A stretch of 64,000 bases of DNA, taken from Pyronema omphalodes. Lineage: Eukaryota; Ascomycota; Pezizomycetes; Pezizales; Pyronemataceae. Location of the stretch: positions 124,001-188,000 of the forward strand of contig JAJJXM010000001.1 of assembly GCA_024516155.1 (NCBI GenBank). The letters are read 5' to 3'. The position numbers and the translations under genes were made by a program. The notes beneath the pieces were generated by a model. The model made no database searches, was not told where the DNA came from, and was given only the letters and a program-made list of their open reading frames with translations. Positions within the stretch are counted from its first letter, which is position 1. Every line of letters starts with the position of its first letter. Positions 20,131 to 32,489 of the stretch are shown here, in pieces.

Positions 20131-20540
20131 GGAGTATTTAGCAGCCACGGAGATTGGCAGGCGCTACGAATAGGCTGGGGTTGGTGGGCCTGGAGATGGA
20201 GATTCACGGGATTGCGGGGTTGTTTTTCTCTTCTCTGAATTCTTTTAGTGGTTGTACGGCAAGGCGGTTATTGCTGGGCTCGAGTTTGGTGTCACGTATG
20301 AGTTTCTGTACGGGGTTTGTCTAGACTGTGTACGAGAGTGTTTTGTTTATTTGTGTTTTTGCGGTTGTTTGCCTTTTTGCGTATATCTATTTTTCTAACT
20401 GGGGAGTCTGGGGACAAGGAGATTGGGTTGCCTCGTTAGGCGGTTTAAACCGCGAGGACAGGAAAAACGGATACTTAGCTCCCGCATAGGCCTTAGAGGC
20501 CTCGATCGGTGTATGATTAAAATCAAATCAAATCAAATCA
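20131..20540 (+). mobile_element. 5'-truncated LINE insertion (3' UTR only) with 18-bp target duplication
   Basis: A 410-bp insert flanked by 18-bp direct repeats AAATTCATAACCAAAAAA (20113-20130 and 20541-20558). The uninserted sequence is present in unit 2 near 34868-34890. The insert ends in a short ATCAA-type tail. Its last 120 bp (GGAGATTGGG.. GGCCTTAGAGGCCTCGATCG.. GTATGATT) resemble the 3' ends at 61469-61595 and 62055-62180. Truncation, tail and long target duplication are hallmarks of target-primed reverse transcription. Confidence 0.82.
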
Positions 20541-20915
20541 AAATTCATAACCAAAAAAATGAAATTCTTCTAACAAAGTACCTGAGCACGGGGTGATCAT
20601 TCTAAACGTCGCTTGTCTCAGTTTTTGCATCATACAACCACTCCTTGCACCCTTCACCGTATTCCCATGCCTCCCCGTGCCCCTCATTTTGACCAGTCCG
20701 CTTCCTAGGTCCCTCCATTTCCTCTCCTTTACGACTTTAGTAGCTTTTCATCTTCCTTGTCTCAATTGCTCCACCACACCATTAACCTATCGTTCCCATC
20801 CATCCTCCTTACAATCAACCGAAAATTCTTTTATATCTGCCGCGCATCCCATCTTCTTAACCCATCGAATTTGCAACTTTCTTAGCCTATATCTCAGGAT
20901 TTCTACTTCAAGACT

Positions 20916-23900
20916 TCAAAAATTTATCTGTCCGTCCTTTCCTGCTGCTGCAACGTTGGCGCCCCTATTAATAAGCAACCGTACCAAGTTTTCCCGCCCC
21001 CTACTCGATGCCAGGCCCAGCGGTGTCTGCCCGTCCTTTCTTACTGCTGAAACATCGGCGCCGCCATCAATAAGTAAGCGAACCACCTCTTCGTAGCCCT
21101 CCGCTGATGCCAGGTGCAGCGGTGTGTCGCCGTCCTCATCGATAGCCGAAATATCCGCACCCCTCTCAATGAGCAGCTGCGCCACACCTTTCCGCCCCCA
21201 ATACGATGCTCGATGTAGCGGTGTCCACCCGTCCTTTCTTACTGCTGAAACATCGGCGCCGCCATCAATAAGTAAGCGAACCACCTCTTCGTAGCCCTCC
21301 GCTGATGCCAGGTGCAGCGGTGTGTCGCCGTCCTCATCGATAGCCGAAATATCCGCACCCCTCTCAATGAGCAGCTGCGCCACACCTTTCCGCCCCCAAA
21401 ACGATGCTTTATGTAGCGGTGTCCACCCTTCCTTTCCTACTGCGGAAACGTTGGAGCCTCTATCGATCAGCAACCGAACCACCTCTTCGTACCCACTTTG
21501 TGATGCCTGGTGCAGCGGTATGTTCCCATAGTTATCGATAGCCAAAACATTGGCGCCTCTATCTATGAGCAACCGAACCATCTCTTCGTACCCCTTCGCT
21601 GATGCCAGGTGTAGCGGTGTCTGCCCGTCCTTTCTTACTGCGGAAACGTTGGCGCCTCTATCAATCAGCAACCGAACCACCTCTTCGTGCCCCCTTTGTG
21701 ATGCCAGGTGCAGCGGTGTTTCCCCGTCCTTATCGATAGCCGAAATATCGGCCCCCCCATCAATGAGCAGCTGCGCCACCCCCTCTTTCCCCATATACGA
21801 TGCTCGATGTAGCGGTGTCTCCCCGTTTTCTCTTACTGCTGAAACGTTGGCGCCTCGATCAATCAGCAACCGAACCACCTCTTCGTGCCCCTTCGCTGAT
21901 GCCAGGTGCAGCAGTGTCCGTCCATATTCATCGACGGCCGCACTGTCAGCGCCGTTATCGAGCAGGAGTGAAGCAACGTCAACGTGTCCAAGAACACAAG
22001 ATACGAGAAGTGAACTGTCCAAGTCGTCTTTCAAGTCACGGTCAGAGTTGAATACCGATGGGAGCATGCGGCTCAGACCAAAGGTGCAGACCAAGGCGAG
22101 AATGCTGTCGGCTCCTCGCTGGTAGTAACAAACCCTACGCCAAAATGTATCTCGAGTCCAGTAAGATGTCACAACCCACTTTCGATGGTATTGAAGTGAT
22201 CTTTGGTAGTTCTTCTTTGATATGAATGCATTCCATAGGTCGAGGAGGGGTTGCCGGCCATTTAAGTCGGCACAATGAGCGAAGTGCCACGGCCAAAACA
22301 GCGTAGAGTATGACAAGAGGTGACGGTTCTTGTAATCTTCCTCTTTTATTACAATTTCCTCATAATCATGCCAGAAGCTCGGAGTACACAACAGAGAAAG
22401 ACAACCCTTTGCTATTTCGGCATGTGAAGTTGCTCTGCTGAGTTCAGGTTTAGTCTCCAGATGCTCCTGCACCGACAGATGTGCAAAGCGGAAAACATCG
22501 AGGCTTTCGTCCAAGACCAGTAGATTTTGGCAGAGTTTAAGTAAACTGTGTGCATTTATGGCGTCTCTACGAGAGAACTCTCCTGCGCTGCCGACTTCGA
22601 CTGTGATCGCATCAAGCAAGGTTGATGTTCGCAAGGGTTCGTATGAACATTGAATCCAGCGGAAGGCACTTAGTGCGAGTCGGGAAGCTTTGCCGTTTTG
22701 AATTGTGTGGTAAACATCGTTGTAGGCGGTCGTCAAGGTGTCCGGAAGAGTTTGCAAACTGCGTCTTACATCGCCCTCAGTGAACTCTTGGCAGAGGGAA
22801 GTGATTTGAAGTGCCGCCAATTGGAACCTGGCATTTATTGATCAGCATTCGTGCCCCTGTCCAGTTGTATAGAAAGCATATGGTGCACTTACATCCCCTT
22901 AGATCTCTCACAAAGTACCTGGCATATTTCGGCTTTCAGATCAGCGGACACCTCACCACCAAGCAGTTCGCCATCGTCGCTGACCCTCTGAACTTCTGTG
23001 TTGACAAACTGATTTATGTCGCTGACATTGTCATCGGGCTGTAACTCGATTCTAGGAAACATCTTGAACTGCTTGACGATGTCAGGATCGTGTCGAGTCG
23101 TTGCAAAAATCTTGACCAGATTTCTAGATTTTTCGATGACGTAATTGAGTGCCTTCAGAAGATGTATCCGCCTGTCTTCTGTAACTTCGTCCAGAGCATC
23201 GACGCAAATCATGGTCCGGGGATGTATATTCGTGAGTTGAACAAGGAGCTCCTGACTTTCTGAAAGGCTCAATGGGGATGCGATTTGCCCTTCTCTCTTC
23301 CGGTCCTGGTATATATCCACGATGGGTGTTACTAGCTTGCTCTTCTCAGCTTGGGACTGCGCCAGCTGTTGTATTATTGTTCTCAAGATACTTTCTGGCT
23401 CTCGTCGATTATCCTCAGCTTTGTTACAATAAAAGTATGCTAACTTCATCCCTTTTGTATCCGAAAGCAGGGAATCAATGAACTTTGATCTGTACCACTA
23501 CTGCGTTGGATATCTACACCTCCAAGGACACAAAACGGGCGGGGGGCTGCTTACGCAATGTATGTTTTACCGGCGCCAGCTAGATTATTTGGCTGGTCAG
23601 AATACATAAAGCCTGATCAATGAGGCATGTGGTGACTCACGGGTTCCTCGCAACAATAATAGCTTTGAAACACTCGAAGAAATCCACGCTTTGTAATCAT
23701 CCCTCTCCAAAAGCCACATGCCAGTACCTTCCAGGCGCCTTGAGTTGATACGGTCGTGGTGACTTTTGTAGGGGATGTTAGATATCCATGCCAAAATTGA
23801 CGATCTTTCGCTGTCTGCTGAAGTCAGCGGACAAATACAGTGCACAGCACATTGAGAGCGACTGACATACCTTCCGCCCAGTCTTGTAAGTCGTGCAGTT

Positions 23901-25144
23901 GAGGTTGAATCTGCAACGTTGTGTTGTTGATATTTTCCAGCTGTGCACGAACGTGCGCGAGCTCTGTTTGGGTAGCTGCCTTGCGTTAACATTGCCCAAG
24001 ATCCCTGATTGACTTCTGCGTGGACAAAATACATTGGTTACTGGCAACAGCTGCGTCAGATCCCACCGTTTTCTCCAATTTCTCAATATTGTCAAGGTAC
24101 GTTGAAATGCCTTGCACAGTGAATATAGCCTCAAGGCGGTTTTCTAGATATTTATTAACAGCGGTACATCCCGGGGATAACAATATTTACGTTGTAATTT
24201 ACCGACGGCTTTGGCGAGGAACTTCAATATTGCTACGTAAAGCCGAACCATGGATGCCTTCAGGTTCTTCGAAGCAGGGGAATCTGTGCGGAGATATAGT
24301 AGCTCGTACAGCGTGCACCGATGAATCACGCCGGCAATGTGCTCAAGTCCAACAAAGATAGCGTCCATCGTGTTCTGGTTGACCATGCACACCTGCCGAG
24401 CATGATTAGCAAGTGTAACCATCACATATAGTATCTCTAATCAACCTCGAGCAGAAATCGAAACCCAGCCCATGGCAGTCCCGCATGCATGGGATCACAC
24501 TGGACAATGATATCCCCGATCGCCTTGAATCTTTCCATCCAGCCGAGTAATTTCATCGCAATATCTCTCAATACGATTTCTTCTCCTTTGAATTTGATTT
24601 TCCAAGCCTTTCGATTTTTCTCGTCCAGAATTTTCTGCACGAAAGACTTTGCTTCAGTCACGGTATCAAGGGCGCTGGCGTGAGATTTCAAACTGTTGAG
24701 GGTTTCGCGGTCCTCATCGAGAGATTTGCTGCTGAGTGCCTCGTTCCACAGCGATTGAAATTTGCTGATGCCAGTCGCGGTCAAATCATGTTTCGGTGCT
24801 TCTGTGTTTCCGACATCGGAATCTTCCCCGTGCTGTGCCGTCTCTGCTGTATTTGACTGTCCAACTCCGCTTGCCAGGTCCGATTGGAAGCGTTCGTATT
24901 CATTGACACCTTGGATTTGGGCTTCTGGCGCAAACACCGCGGTAGCGACTGGTGTAATTGAAGATGTGGGCAATGGATCACTGGAAGCTTGAACCGAAGC
25001 GCCGAAGGTATTCGTTATGGGTTCATTCGTTTCTGAACTACCAGAATTCTTCTCTTTTGTTTTCTTCGATCGTTGGAAAAGTCCTTTAAATGGTGTGAAT
25101 ATTCTAACTAGTGCATCGCGTTTCCTTGGGGGGCCGTTCGACAT
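20916..25144 (-). CDS. NLR-type protein 2: NACHT_N, NACHT NTPase, 10 ankyrin repeats
   Basis: Eight exons: 24446-25144, 24203-24392, 24033-24143, 23871-23975, 23641-23817, 23555-23579, 22893-23489 and 20916-22827. They give 1271 aa in one frame, and all introns are 53 to 65 nt with GT..AG ends. Domains: disordered basic N-terminus (1-120); NACHT_N (130-370); NACHT with Walker A GTPGAGKT (426-433) and Walker B ICVDALDE (530-537); KGMFQLAALQI (633-643) opening a winged-helix-like region; ankyrin repeats from 905 to about 1265. The Walker A core lies on the 25-nt sixth exon. Repeats mostly alternate two types (..VVRLLIDRGANVSAV and ..VAQLLIERGADISAI), and a 198-bp pair at 21041 and 21239 is almost identical. 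A cytosolic ATP-dependent oligomerising sensor is expected from the family; the ligand and output are unknown. Confidence 0.9.
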
Positions 25145-25644
25145 ATTGCTGGGCCGGTGTTCTCTTCTGGATGGCTGCACTACGAAAACGGAGGTCTACC
25201 CATGAGGAACGTCAGTGTCAGATGTCGATTGAGTTATTGAATTGCCAAAATTACTCACTGAAATTGTCAGTATAGCTTGTGCGGCTTGTCGCTTCTCCTG
25301 CGTGCTGAGGGGTTTGCGAGACAGTCAGAGTGGACGCCAGAGAACAGCCAGAGATTCTGCCGAATATGAGGTTTGTGAATCAATGAATGGCATAGGGAAA
25401 GTGGAGTGCTTTGGGTGCGGGGGCAAGTTGGAGTAGCTGCAGCTGCTGGGCGCAAGTTCAGCCTCACTTCACCGAGATGTTGCACGTATGAATCCCTGAT
25501 GAATTGTCCATACCTTATCAGCGTATAGAAATATCACAGCCAGCATTGGCCAGTCTCAAGACATGCAGGAAAACGATACGTTGCACGAATCGGACTGAGA
25601 CGCAGCAAAGAACCCCGCTTCCTCAGCTGCTCTGATATCTATGT

Positions 25645-26031
25645 ATGTACATCCGTTTTTTGCCGGACTTCTTTTTAGGCCAACTACTGCAGTTGCGAAA
25701 CCCGACCTGCAGAGGCGACGGAATAGCCCTATTTATGGTAGTATATATGTACATGGACACTTCATACGGACCGCCAGCGCGGCAAGAGTGGCCCATACGA
25801 CATGCGTATGCATTGCGGCGCAAGGCTATGAGTTTGAAGCCGGGTAAAATGACGAAATATCAGCCTTGGAGGACTCGGCGACAGCTTCTCACACACGCTG
25901 AGCAGTTGGGCGGGACTTCTCCGGTGCTTTGGCGGGAGAATCCGGAGACGGCGACTGATGTAAGCGTTTGGATGTGGAAGTTCTTGACGTCATCGGGAAT
26001 CCGGGGAATAGTTGAAAGTTTGATCGAGTAA
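25645..26031 (+). CDS. hypothetical small ORF divergent from NLR gene 2
   Basis: 128 aa, identical in sequence to the ORF at 12944-13330 and placed the same way, about 500 bp upstream of and divergent from the NLR start. No domain is recognised. The surrounding non-coding DNA is equally identical, so coding status is unproven. Confidence 0.25.
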   Translation: MYIRFLPDFFLGQLLQLRNPTCRGDGIALFMVVYMYMDTSYGPPARQEWPIRHAYALRRKAMSLKPGKMTKYQPWRTRRQLLTHAEQLGGTSPVLWRENPETATDVSVWMWKFLTSSGIRGIVESLIE

Positions 26032-26515
26032 GACCTGCGAGACAGAATTGCAGAAAAGATGGAGGGAAAACAGAGAAAAATGGAGTTTCAGTGAGGTGGA
26101 AGTCACAAGGCTTTCCTGCGACGCCTGTGGAGTTTAGTGTACTTTTTGTCGCGTCTACCCAGTGGCTGGGTATGTATCAGACTGACCTAATTGCCGCTAT
26201 GCTACACCGCTTATGAGAAGCAAGCGAATGTAGCGCAACGAAAATGATGCTGAACCGTCTAAGAACTCAAACTGCTTTCCCGTATCGCTGCCACTGCCTG
26301 AATTTGTGTCAATACAAGCAAACACTAGATTTATATACACAGCTCGCCATGCTCTCAATTATTTGTGAACATTTTTGTGAGAATGACCAGACCGCAGAGT
26401 TAAATCATCGCTTTGTATGACACCGCCTTCAGCTGCAGTCTGTTTGTGCTACTGACATATGATCGCCGATGCTCTGGACAGTCAACACTGGTTGCATTAC
26501 AGCTGTTTATACAAT

Positions 26516-27131
26516 GGGTGGCTTCCCGGGGTGTCTGCGAAAACTCTCCAGATTATAGAATCTATTCCTAAATAAACGCGCCATCCCGCGGACCATTTTT
26601 CGGCTGATTTCCTAATGTAGCGAAAAGGTGTGAAATGTAAAAATATCGCTTGCACTTGTAAATAGAGAGCTTTATTGTAATATGCTTACATTGTTGAGTT
26701 ACTCTTACAAATTTGCTTTCATATTTTGTGGTGGTTGTGATTTTGTTGCGTGCGGGCACGAAGCATAGCTAACATCACCAACTCCACCCAGCTTCGTCAA
26801 CATCACCAACCCCGCCCGCTCTTGTCGCTGTAGCAACGTAGAGTTCTCAGCTTTCGGCGCGTCGCTTCGTATGTAGTCAACACACCCTCATTTCTTTTTT
26901 TCTGCGCTATGCAATGCAGTCTGTAAGTCTTAGCTTCTTTGGTACGCGCTAACCCAACTACGCTGATACGTGCGTCTGAGCAGACCCCACCCTTGCGAGT
27001 GTATAGAGTTAAATCTGGGGGCCGCTGGCTCTAAACGAGATCCGCCGAAAACCGTTAGCTTCCTTCATTTCACGTTAGACTCTTCCATTTCAAGGTTCGC
27101 AGTTTTCCTCGGACACCCCGGGAAGCCACCC
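26516..27131. mobile_element. 616-bp inverted-repeat DNA element (MITE-like) with 3-bp AAT target duplication
   Basis: Perfect 20-bp terminal inverted repeats GGGTGGCTTCCCGGGGTGTC at both ends. It is flanked by AAT on each side (26513-26515 and 27132-27134), where unit 1 has a single AAT (13812-13814) in otherwise identical sequence. The interior has no transposase; the longest ORF is 63 aa. A 3-bp target duplication fits PIF/Harbinger-like or CACTA-like superfamilies, but the ends are not diagnostic, so only non-autonomous DNA element is claimed. Confidence 0.85.
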
Positions 27132-27134
27132 AAT

Positions 27135-28370
27135 AACCAACTGGCGGTCCCGAAGCCGATAATCAACTGCCATTTTGAATTGTTTGTTCGACGAAGGAAG
27201 CATCCTGCATAATTCAAAAAAAATATACAACAAAATATATAACACAAATTATAATAAAATGCCCTATATATACTGTATACCATTTATCAGAACACTATAA
27301 GCAGTATTGAACGTATTGACCTGAAAGGGAATATCGTCGGAAATACAGAATGTGGTAACGTCATTTTAGAGTCATTTAGACGGGTCTTGAACGAGTAAAG
27401 GTCTACAATACGGCGTTTCACGCTACGTTTATCGGGGCCGATTGTAGCGCGCTTCGGGACGCCTATTATGAAAAATCTGTCGCCATAAACAATGTCAGCG
27501 TGAAACGCCCCCGGAATCTTAATTGAAAGAAATGGCATTCTCGCTGTTTTTCTTAGGCCGCAACATCGCGTCCCGCCGCACCACGACCCAGGAAAAAAAG
27601 TTTTCACCACACACTTGCGATGCCACGCGCGCAAAAAGTAACCTACAGAACAACTTTTTGACGAATACTGCAGCGAAAAAATGTTTCGTAATCATAGCCA
27701 GGCATACTTAGAGGCCAACTTTTATATTTTATAATTCTTTTTATAATCTTTTTGAATTTTCATATTTTTATTCTTTCCGCTATGACAGACAGCCGTCTCG
27801 TGCTTAGTGCTCCGTGTAGTGTTAAAGGACCCATAGTCGATATCTCAAAATGCCATAAGGAGCTCCGGAGCTCCTTTTGCAAAAAGGCTTTTAGGACGAT
27901 AGATGCCGCGCCTAGATCGCCTATTCGACTAGTGATTGTTGTTAACCGAATCGTTAAATAACCCATAATTGCAGCGTGAAACGCCCTAATACCCGTCTGA
28001 AACCTAATAAGTTTCTTATTACCAAAGATGTTTACAAAACCCAGCCCGAAAAATTCAAGAAATTACTATGATCCCTATCTGTGGCCGAGATTGCTTGTTG
28101 TACGCATCTCTGAGGAGCACTTCTTCTCACCCCCAGCGCGTCTCCTCATCCATACCGTGTCGATCGCAAACCACTCATTATCGAATCCTCCTCAATTTTC
28201 TGTGCTTGGTCCTTATATTTATTTCTAGACTATCTTGTACGGTTTTTGAACCGTCTGTGGCGACGTTGGACTGCTCACCTGCTGCTCCGGCCATATGGCG
28301 GCAATTGGAAAGCCCAGGAATGCATCGTGGGTAGGGTAGTACCGGTAACCGTGGCAACCAGAACCGACTC
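27135..28370. other. no gene recognised, unit 2 tail (high-identity block)
   Basis: Essentially identical to 13815-15050. It holds the GGCGTTTCACGCT inverted motifs (27412-27424, 27497-27509, 27973-27985) and the palindrome at 27857-27876. The ORF at 27287-27634 (115 aa, minus) is unrecognised and probably not a gene. Confidence 0.5.
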
Positions 28371-28719
28371 GATGCAAAACTACGAAACAGTGTCCTGAAA
28401 GACTTCCCTTCTCCTACAGTCAGCCAGTGGCCCCACGGTTGCCATTCTCCTTTTCAATCCCAACACAATTTGCATTGTTTATATGATTTGTGAGGCAATT
28501 CAGCTGTGCATGGCAGAACTGATCGAACACACCATCGTGACTCGCTCGCATGCTCTGACACCTGGGACCTTGGCTGCATGCTGCAGATACAGTCGAAGAT
28601 ACTGCACACCCAGATATGTTACCTTGGCAAAGTAGTCCAATAAACACTGAAATTCCAGGATTATCCAAAGATGCCACAACATAATATCTCCCAAGGCTCC
28701 AAGAACGTCAGCTGCAACA

Positions 28720-29735
28720 AAAGAATATGATAATATACACCGACGGCCCACCCATGGGGAACCAAACAGGCGCTGAATGTCTTACCCCTGACGGACTGCC
28801 CCAAGTCATCAGAAGAACGGTCCCTATATATGGATGGAATGAGTGAAGTTTACAATGCTAAGCTCCAGGCAATAATGAAGGACCGAAAACAGCTGCATCA
28901 TTCATTAGGAGACAACAAGTACCAAGCCGCCATGTCGACAATCGATGGAATCAAACACCTGAAAAAGAGACGGGGTCGAGTGATAGCCCGAAGCATCCAA
29001 ACAACCACGGAAATCTTAAGAAGATTCGACACTGCAACAATCATCTCCCGGGTACCCGGAGACAGCAATCCCCGGTAATGAGGAGGCAGACTTTCTCGCT
29101 CAAAAGCAACTTTTGAAAAACTAAACCGCACTACAACCGTATCCCTTTCCTAGCTGTAAAGGCAAATACAAGGTCAGAAGTTGAAGGATCGGGAAGAATG
29201 GTCCAGAAAGCAAAAACAAGCGCAGACATACAAAGTGCCTTACTCAGGGCAGCTGTATAAGGCATAAAAAGATATCCCCCCGGAGAATTTCCTCGGCCAT
29301 CTTAGCCATTTCCTTGATTACTCATCAAAATCAAAATCAGAGAAATACCCGTCAGCTAGATGCACCTCCCCATTACAACCCCAACAAACGCCGCAACACT
29401 TCCTACTAGGCTGCCCAAAATACCAAATACAGAGGAATCAACTCTGCCGAGACTCGAAACTACACAGGAATCACACCGCCCACCTTCATGTTTTACGTCA
29501 CTTTCTTGCTACAGCCAAAGCCCTTACCATTATGATCTCCACTACCAAGATTGCCACAGCAGAGCGGATACAAGCACAGGCAAGTAATACTTCCTCTGTG
29601 GAAGATAACCCAGAAACAATGAAAACAGGCTGAGGAACGCCGATCCAAACTTACAACAAGCATCAAGTCGTTCTGAACAAAGTTAATGCTGCAAAAAATG
29701 GTTTTTTTTTTTTAGAAAAAAACAAAAAAACCCCG
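28720..29735 (+). pseudogene. Tad-like LINE ORF2 3' remnant, unit 2
   Basis: Homologue of 15400-16412, with many substitutions between the two. RNase H pieces are visible: IYTDG near 28733, SEVYNAKLQAI near 28845, VPGDSN and a frameshifted GNEEADFLAQKQ near 29055-29110. A homopolymer-rich T/A stretch (about 29692-29730) is at the place of the old tail. Not functional. Confidence 0.68.
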
Positions 29736-29758
29736 ATATTATGCATGATGCCCCCGGT

Positions 29759-31246
29759 TACGGCAATGCATTTGTACATGGAGGGCCAAAAGAATTTTGC
29801 CACCGAACCAACACCAGATGTATGTCGCATGCACAACATCCAACAAGTGCACTTTCGCGCACTACCACCCACCAGCCACAGACACCGTTGCCCCAACCAT
29901 ACCACACCGCTGACTAAACCACGGAAACGCACATTACATATAGTGGCAATCCAAATGACACAAAATATTCTTAAGCGTAAATCAAACAATTGTTAAGTAA
30001 AAGACACCAAGAATATAAAGTGCAAATAATACAGTTGTCATTAAAAAAAAAATTGATGGACGGTTCTGCAGTGGCTGTTGAGATAGTGGTGATTTTGATC
30101 GAACAGAATATTCTATGAGCGCAGATAAAGCAGTCTGTACGATGAATGAATACTAATGGAGTGATGCAGGATGAGATTTTACATTACAGCCCTAAGAATA
30201 GTAGATAAATGGAGTGGAAAAAGGATTTTCTTGCTGATATTCTGAGCTATCGTAGTTTTCCCCCCATAGAAACACCACAGCACGTATTGAAACTTCATAG
30301 AAACAACAAACTTTTCTTTTAGCAACGGAATGATGTCACGGTTGATTGCCTTGAGAAGCGGCTGCTCCATGTATATTTAATGCTCTCTTTCTTCACTGTA
30401 TATACATAGTGGAATGATTTAGTGGCGATCGAAGGAAGCGAAATGCGAGGCGTTTGATTTAATTGACGGTGAGATCATTTTTTTTCTCCGTGGCATCATA
30501 AGCTTTTGTTTAGGTTTTGAATTTAGGGGTTTTTTTTTATCCAGAATGCTTTGTGTGATTCTTTTGGACGCGAGAGTAATGCTAATTCTATATGAGTGAT
30601 GTATTTTTGAAAGTTTTGTGACATACATATCAAGATTTACCTATTAAAGGAGCTAAAGAGATCTTCACGGACATAATAAGCAAGAATCTGTAGAGAAAAG
30701 ACAAAATAAAGAAAAAATGAAAGCAAGAACCATACTGATGGTGACTTTATTATTTGTTTTAAGTCATATTCACAACAGTACGGCCTTGATTTCTTCTCTG
30801 CCAGTGGTAAAAACAGTCATACCTCTAATTCTCTAATATCTTACTCTTAGCCCCGAACCCAAGAGAATCTCTACATTTTACTGATCATTATTTACTTTTA
30901 TACGCGCTGTTATACAAAATTTTCTGTAGCATTACTGCCTTTCTATTCATTTTTTCTAACTACTGTGTTATGTGCGCTTAAAATATCTATATCATCGATT
31001 TGACTATTGTTCATTGTTTTATTTGCGCTTAACAATATTCTGTGTCATTTAGATAACAAATGTACTTGCTGCGCGCTTCCGATTTTATGGAGCGCCACAG
31101 CCTGTGGTTTAGTCAGCGGTGTTTGTGGCTTGTAGGTCATGGGTAGTGGGAAGTGCACTTGTTGGATGTTGTGCATGCGACGTGCATGGCGTGTTGGTTT
31201 TGTGGCAAAATTCTTTTGGCCCTCCATGTACAAATGCATTGCCGTA
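29759..31246. mobile_element. 1488-bp long-TIR DNA element, non-autonomous, with CCCGGT target duplication
   Basis: Ends TACGGCAATGCATTTGTAC and its complement. The inverted repeats extend imperfectly for well over 200 bp inward, seen as matching pieces such as GCATGCACAACATCCAACAA and CCGCTGACTAAACCAC in both arms. It is flanked by CCCGGT (29753-29758 and 31247-31252), while unit 1 has a single CCCGGT at the same place (about 16431). The AT-rich middle (about 30000-31000) has no recognisable transposase. Long TIRs suggest a Mutator-like origin, but the 6-bp duplication is shorter than the usual 8 to 10, so the superfamily is left open. Confidence 0.82.
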
Positions 31247-31604
31247 CCCGGTGAAAGACCCTGAGTTGCCGGATACCTCCGTCGCTTAGATCTATCAAAT
31301 ATGCCCCCCGCTTAAGTGAATGGTATCCACCTTCACCACCGGGCGCCGAATCTTTCACGCGTATTTTTTTTCCCGATGTGTATCCCTCGCTTGCAGGCGA
31401 AAGGTTTGATTCCACTTCTCGATAATATCCTCCACCACAACGACAATGGAGCGCACCAGTTCGCTGGCTACCAACATCAATTCCAACGTGGCTGACCCAA
31501 TCACCAGAGGTCATGCTAGGCAGTTCGGTGGGAGGTCCACTTGCGATTTTGGGATGCGCGTCTGTCACTGTTTTAGTCAGCGGTGTGGCTGCGTTGTTGT
31601 GGCG

Positions 31605-32352
31605 ACAATTTATTTGGGAGCAAAGGTCTACAATATTGCCCGACACCCCTGCACAAAAAATGGATGACTAAGGCCTAGCTGTGGCGTACAGTGCTTATCG
31701 CCAATGTCTCCGTGCGCACGTGTCCCGACCAGCGCGTATCTTCTCCATATCGACAACCACTTTGTCGCCCGCCCCTCTTCCAAAAACAAACCCCGAGGCC
31801 GACCAGCAAGATACCCGTCAGGCTAAATTTATGGGCGCGCTGGAAGTGCCCGGTCGGGTGTAACGCGTGGTGTTCTTGCTTCAGAGGACAGGGCCACGAG
31901 GTGCGCATGGTCGAATCTTTGTAGAAAAAATAAACAAAATAAAATATAAAATAAAATAAAAATGAAATTCGTAATTGAAAATTCCCCAATTGATGACGTG
32001 GTAATTATTAACATCCGGATTTTACATTTAATCGCGTCTTCATTCGCGTGCCCTTACGCGCGTGCTTTCCATCCGCGCGTACTTCCATGGGGGTTTACGC
32101 TGTCCAAAAAAATCATTTTATTATTATTGAATTCTAATTTTTTTTGTTAATCGCACCGTGATTATGTCAAGTATCGAGATTTTCCGTCCCCGTTCGCGTG
32201 TGTTATTCATTCGCGCGTTTTCTTCAGCCACAAGTGAGCCTTAGTCATCCATTTTTTGTGCAGGGGTGTCGGGCATTGTAGACCGGTCGGGCATTTACAT
32301 AGAAACACAATGCGCCAAGAGACGGGAATTGTAGACCTTTGCTCATTTATTT
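31605..32352. mobile_element. inverted-repeat element (MITE-like), unit 2
   Basis: Counterpart of 16788-17555. Left arm at about 31627-31675, right arm at about 32239-32283, with the same CTACAAT..GATGACTAAGGC pattern. A small deletion is seen near 31810 relative to unit 1. No transposase inside. Confidence 0.62.
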
Positions 32353-32489
32353 TGTTAGGTGGGCACTTTTCCTCTCTTCTGTTGCAGTGTTGCGTTGCAA
32401 CAGGGGAAAAGTGAAAAGTCAAAAGTGAAAAGTGAAAAACTCTTCTGTCCCTCGTATATACAAATGCATTACCGTAACAGATGTGTTGC

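Larger units (their letters stand above)
8450..20558. repeat. tandem duplication unit 1 (NLR gene 1 plus downstream tail)
   Basis: The left end is replaced by Copia. Gene-start spacing to unit 2 is 12703 bp. From 8450 to about 15050 it is nearly identical to 21153-28370, apart from ankyrin array differences, a 2-bp indel near 12898 and the unit-2 insertion at 26516. From about 15055 to 20100 the similarity to 28375-34860 is visibly lower, with several changes per 100 bp. The unit borders are set where homology is lost and are approximate. Confidence 0.85.
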
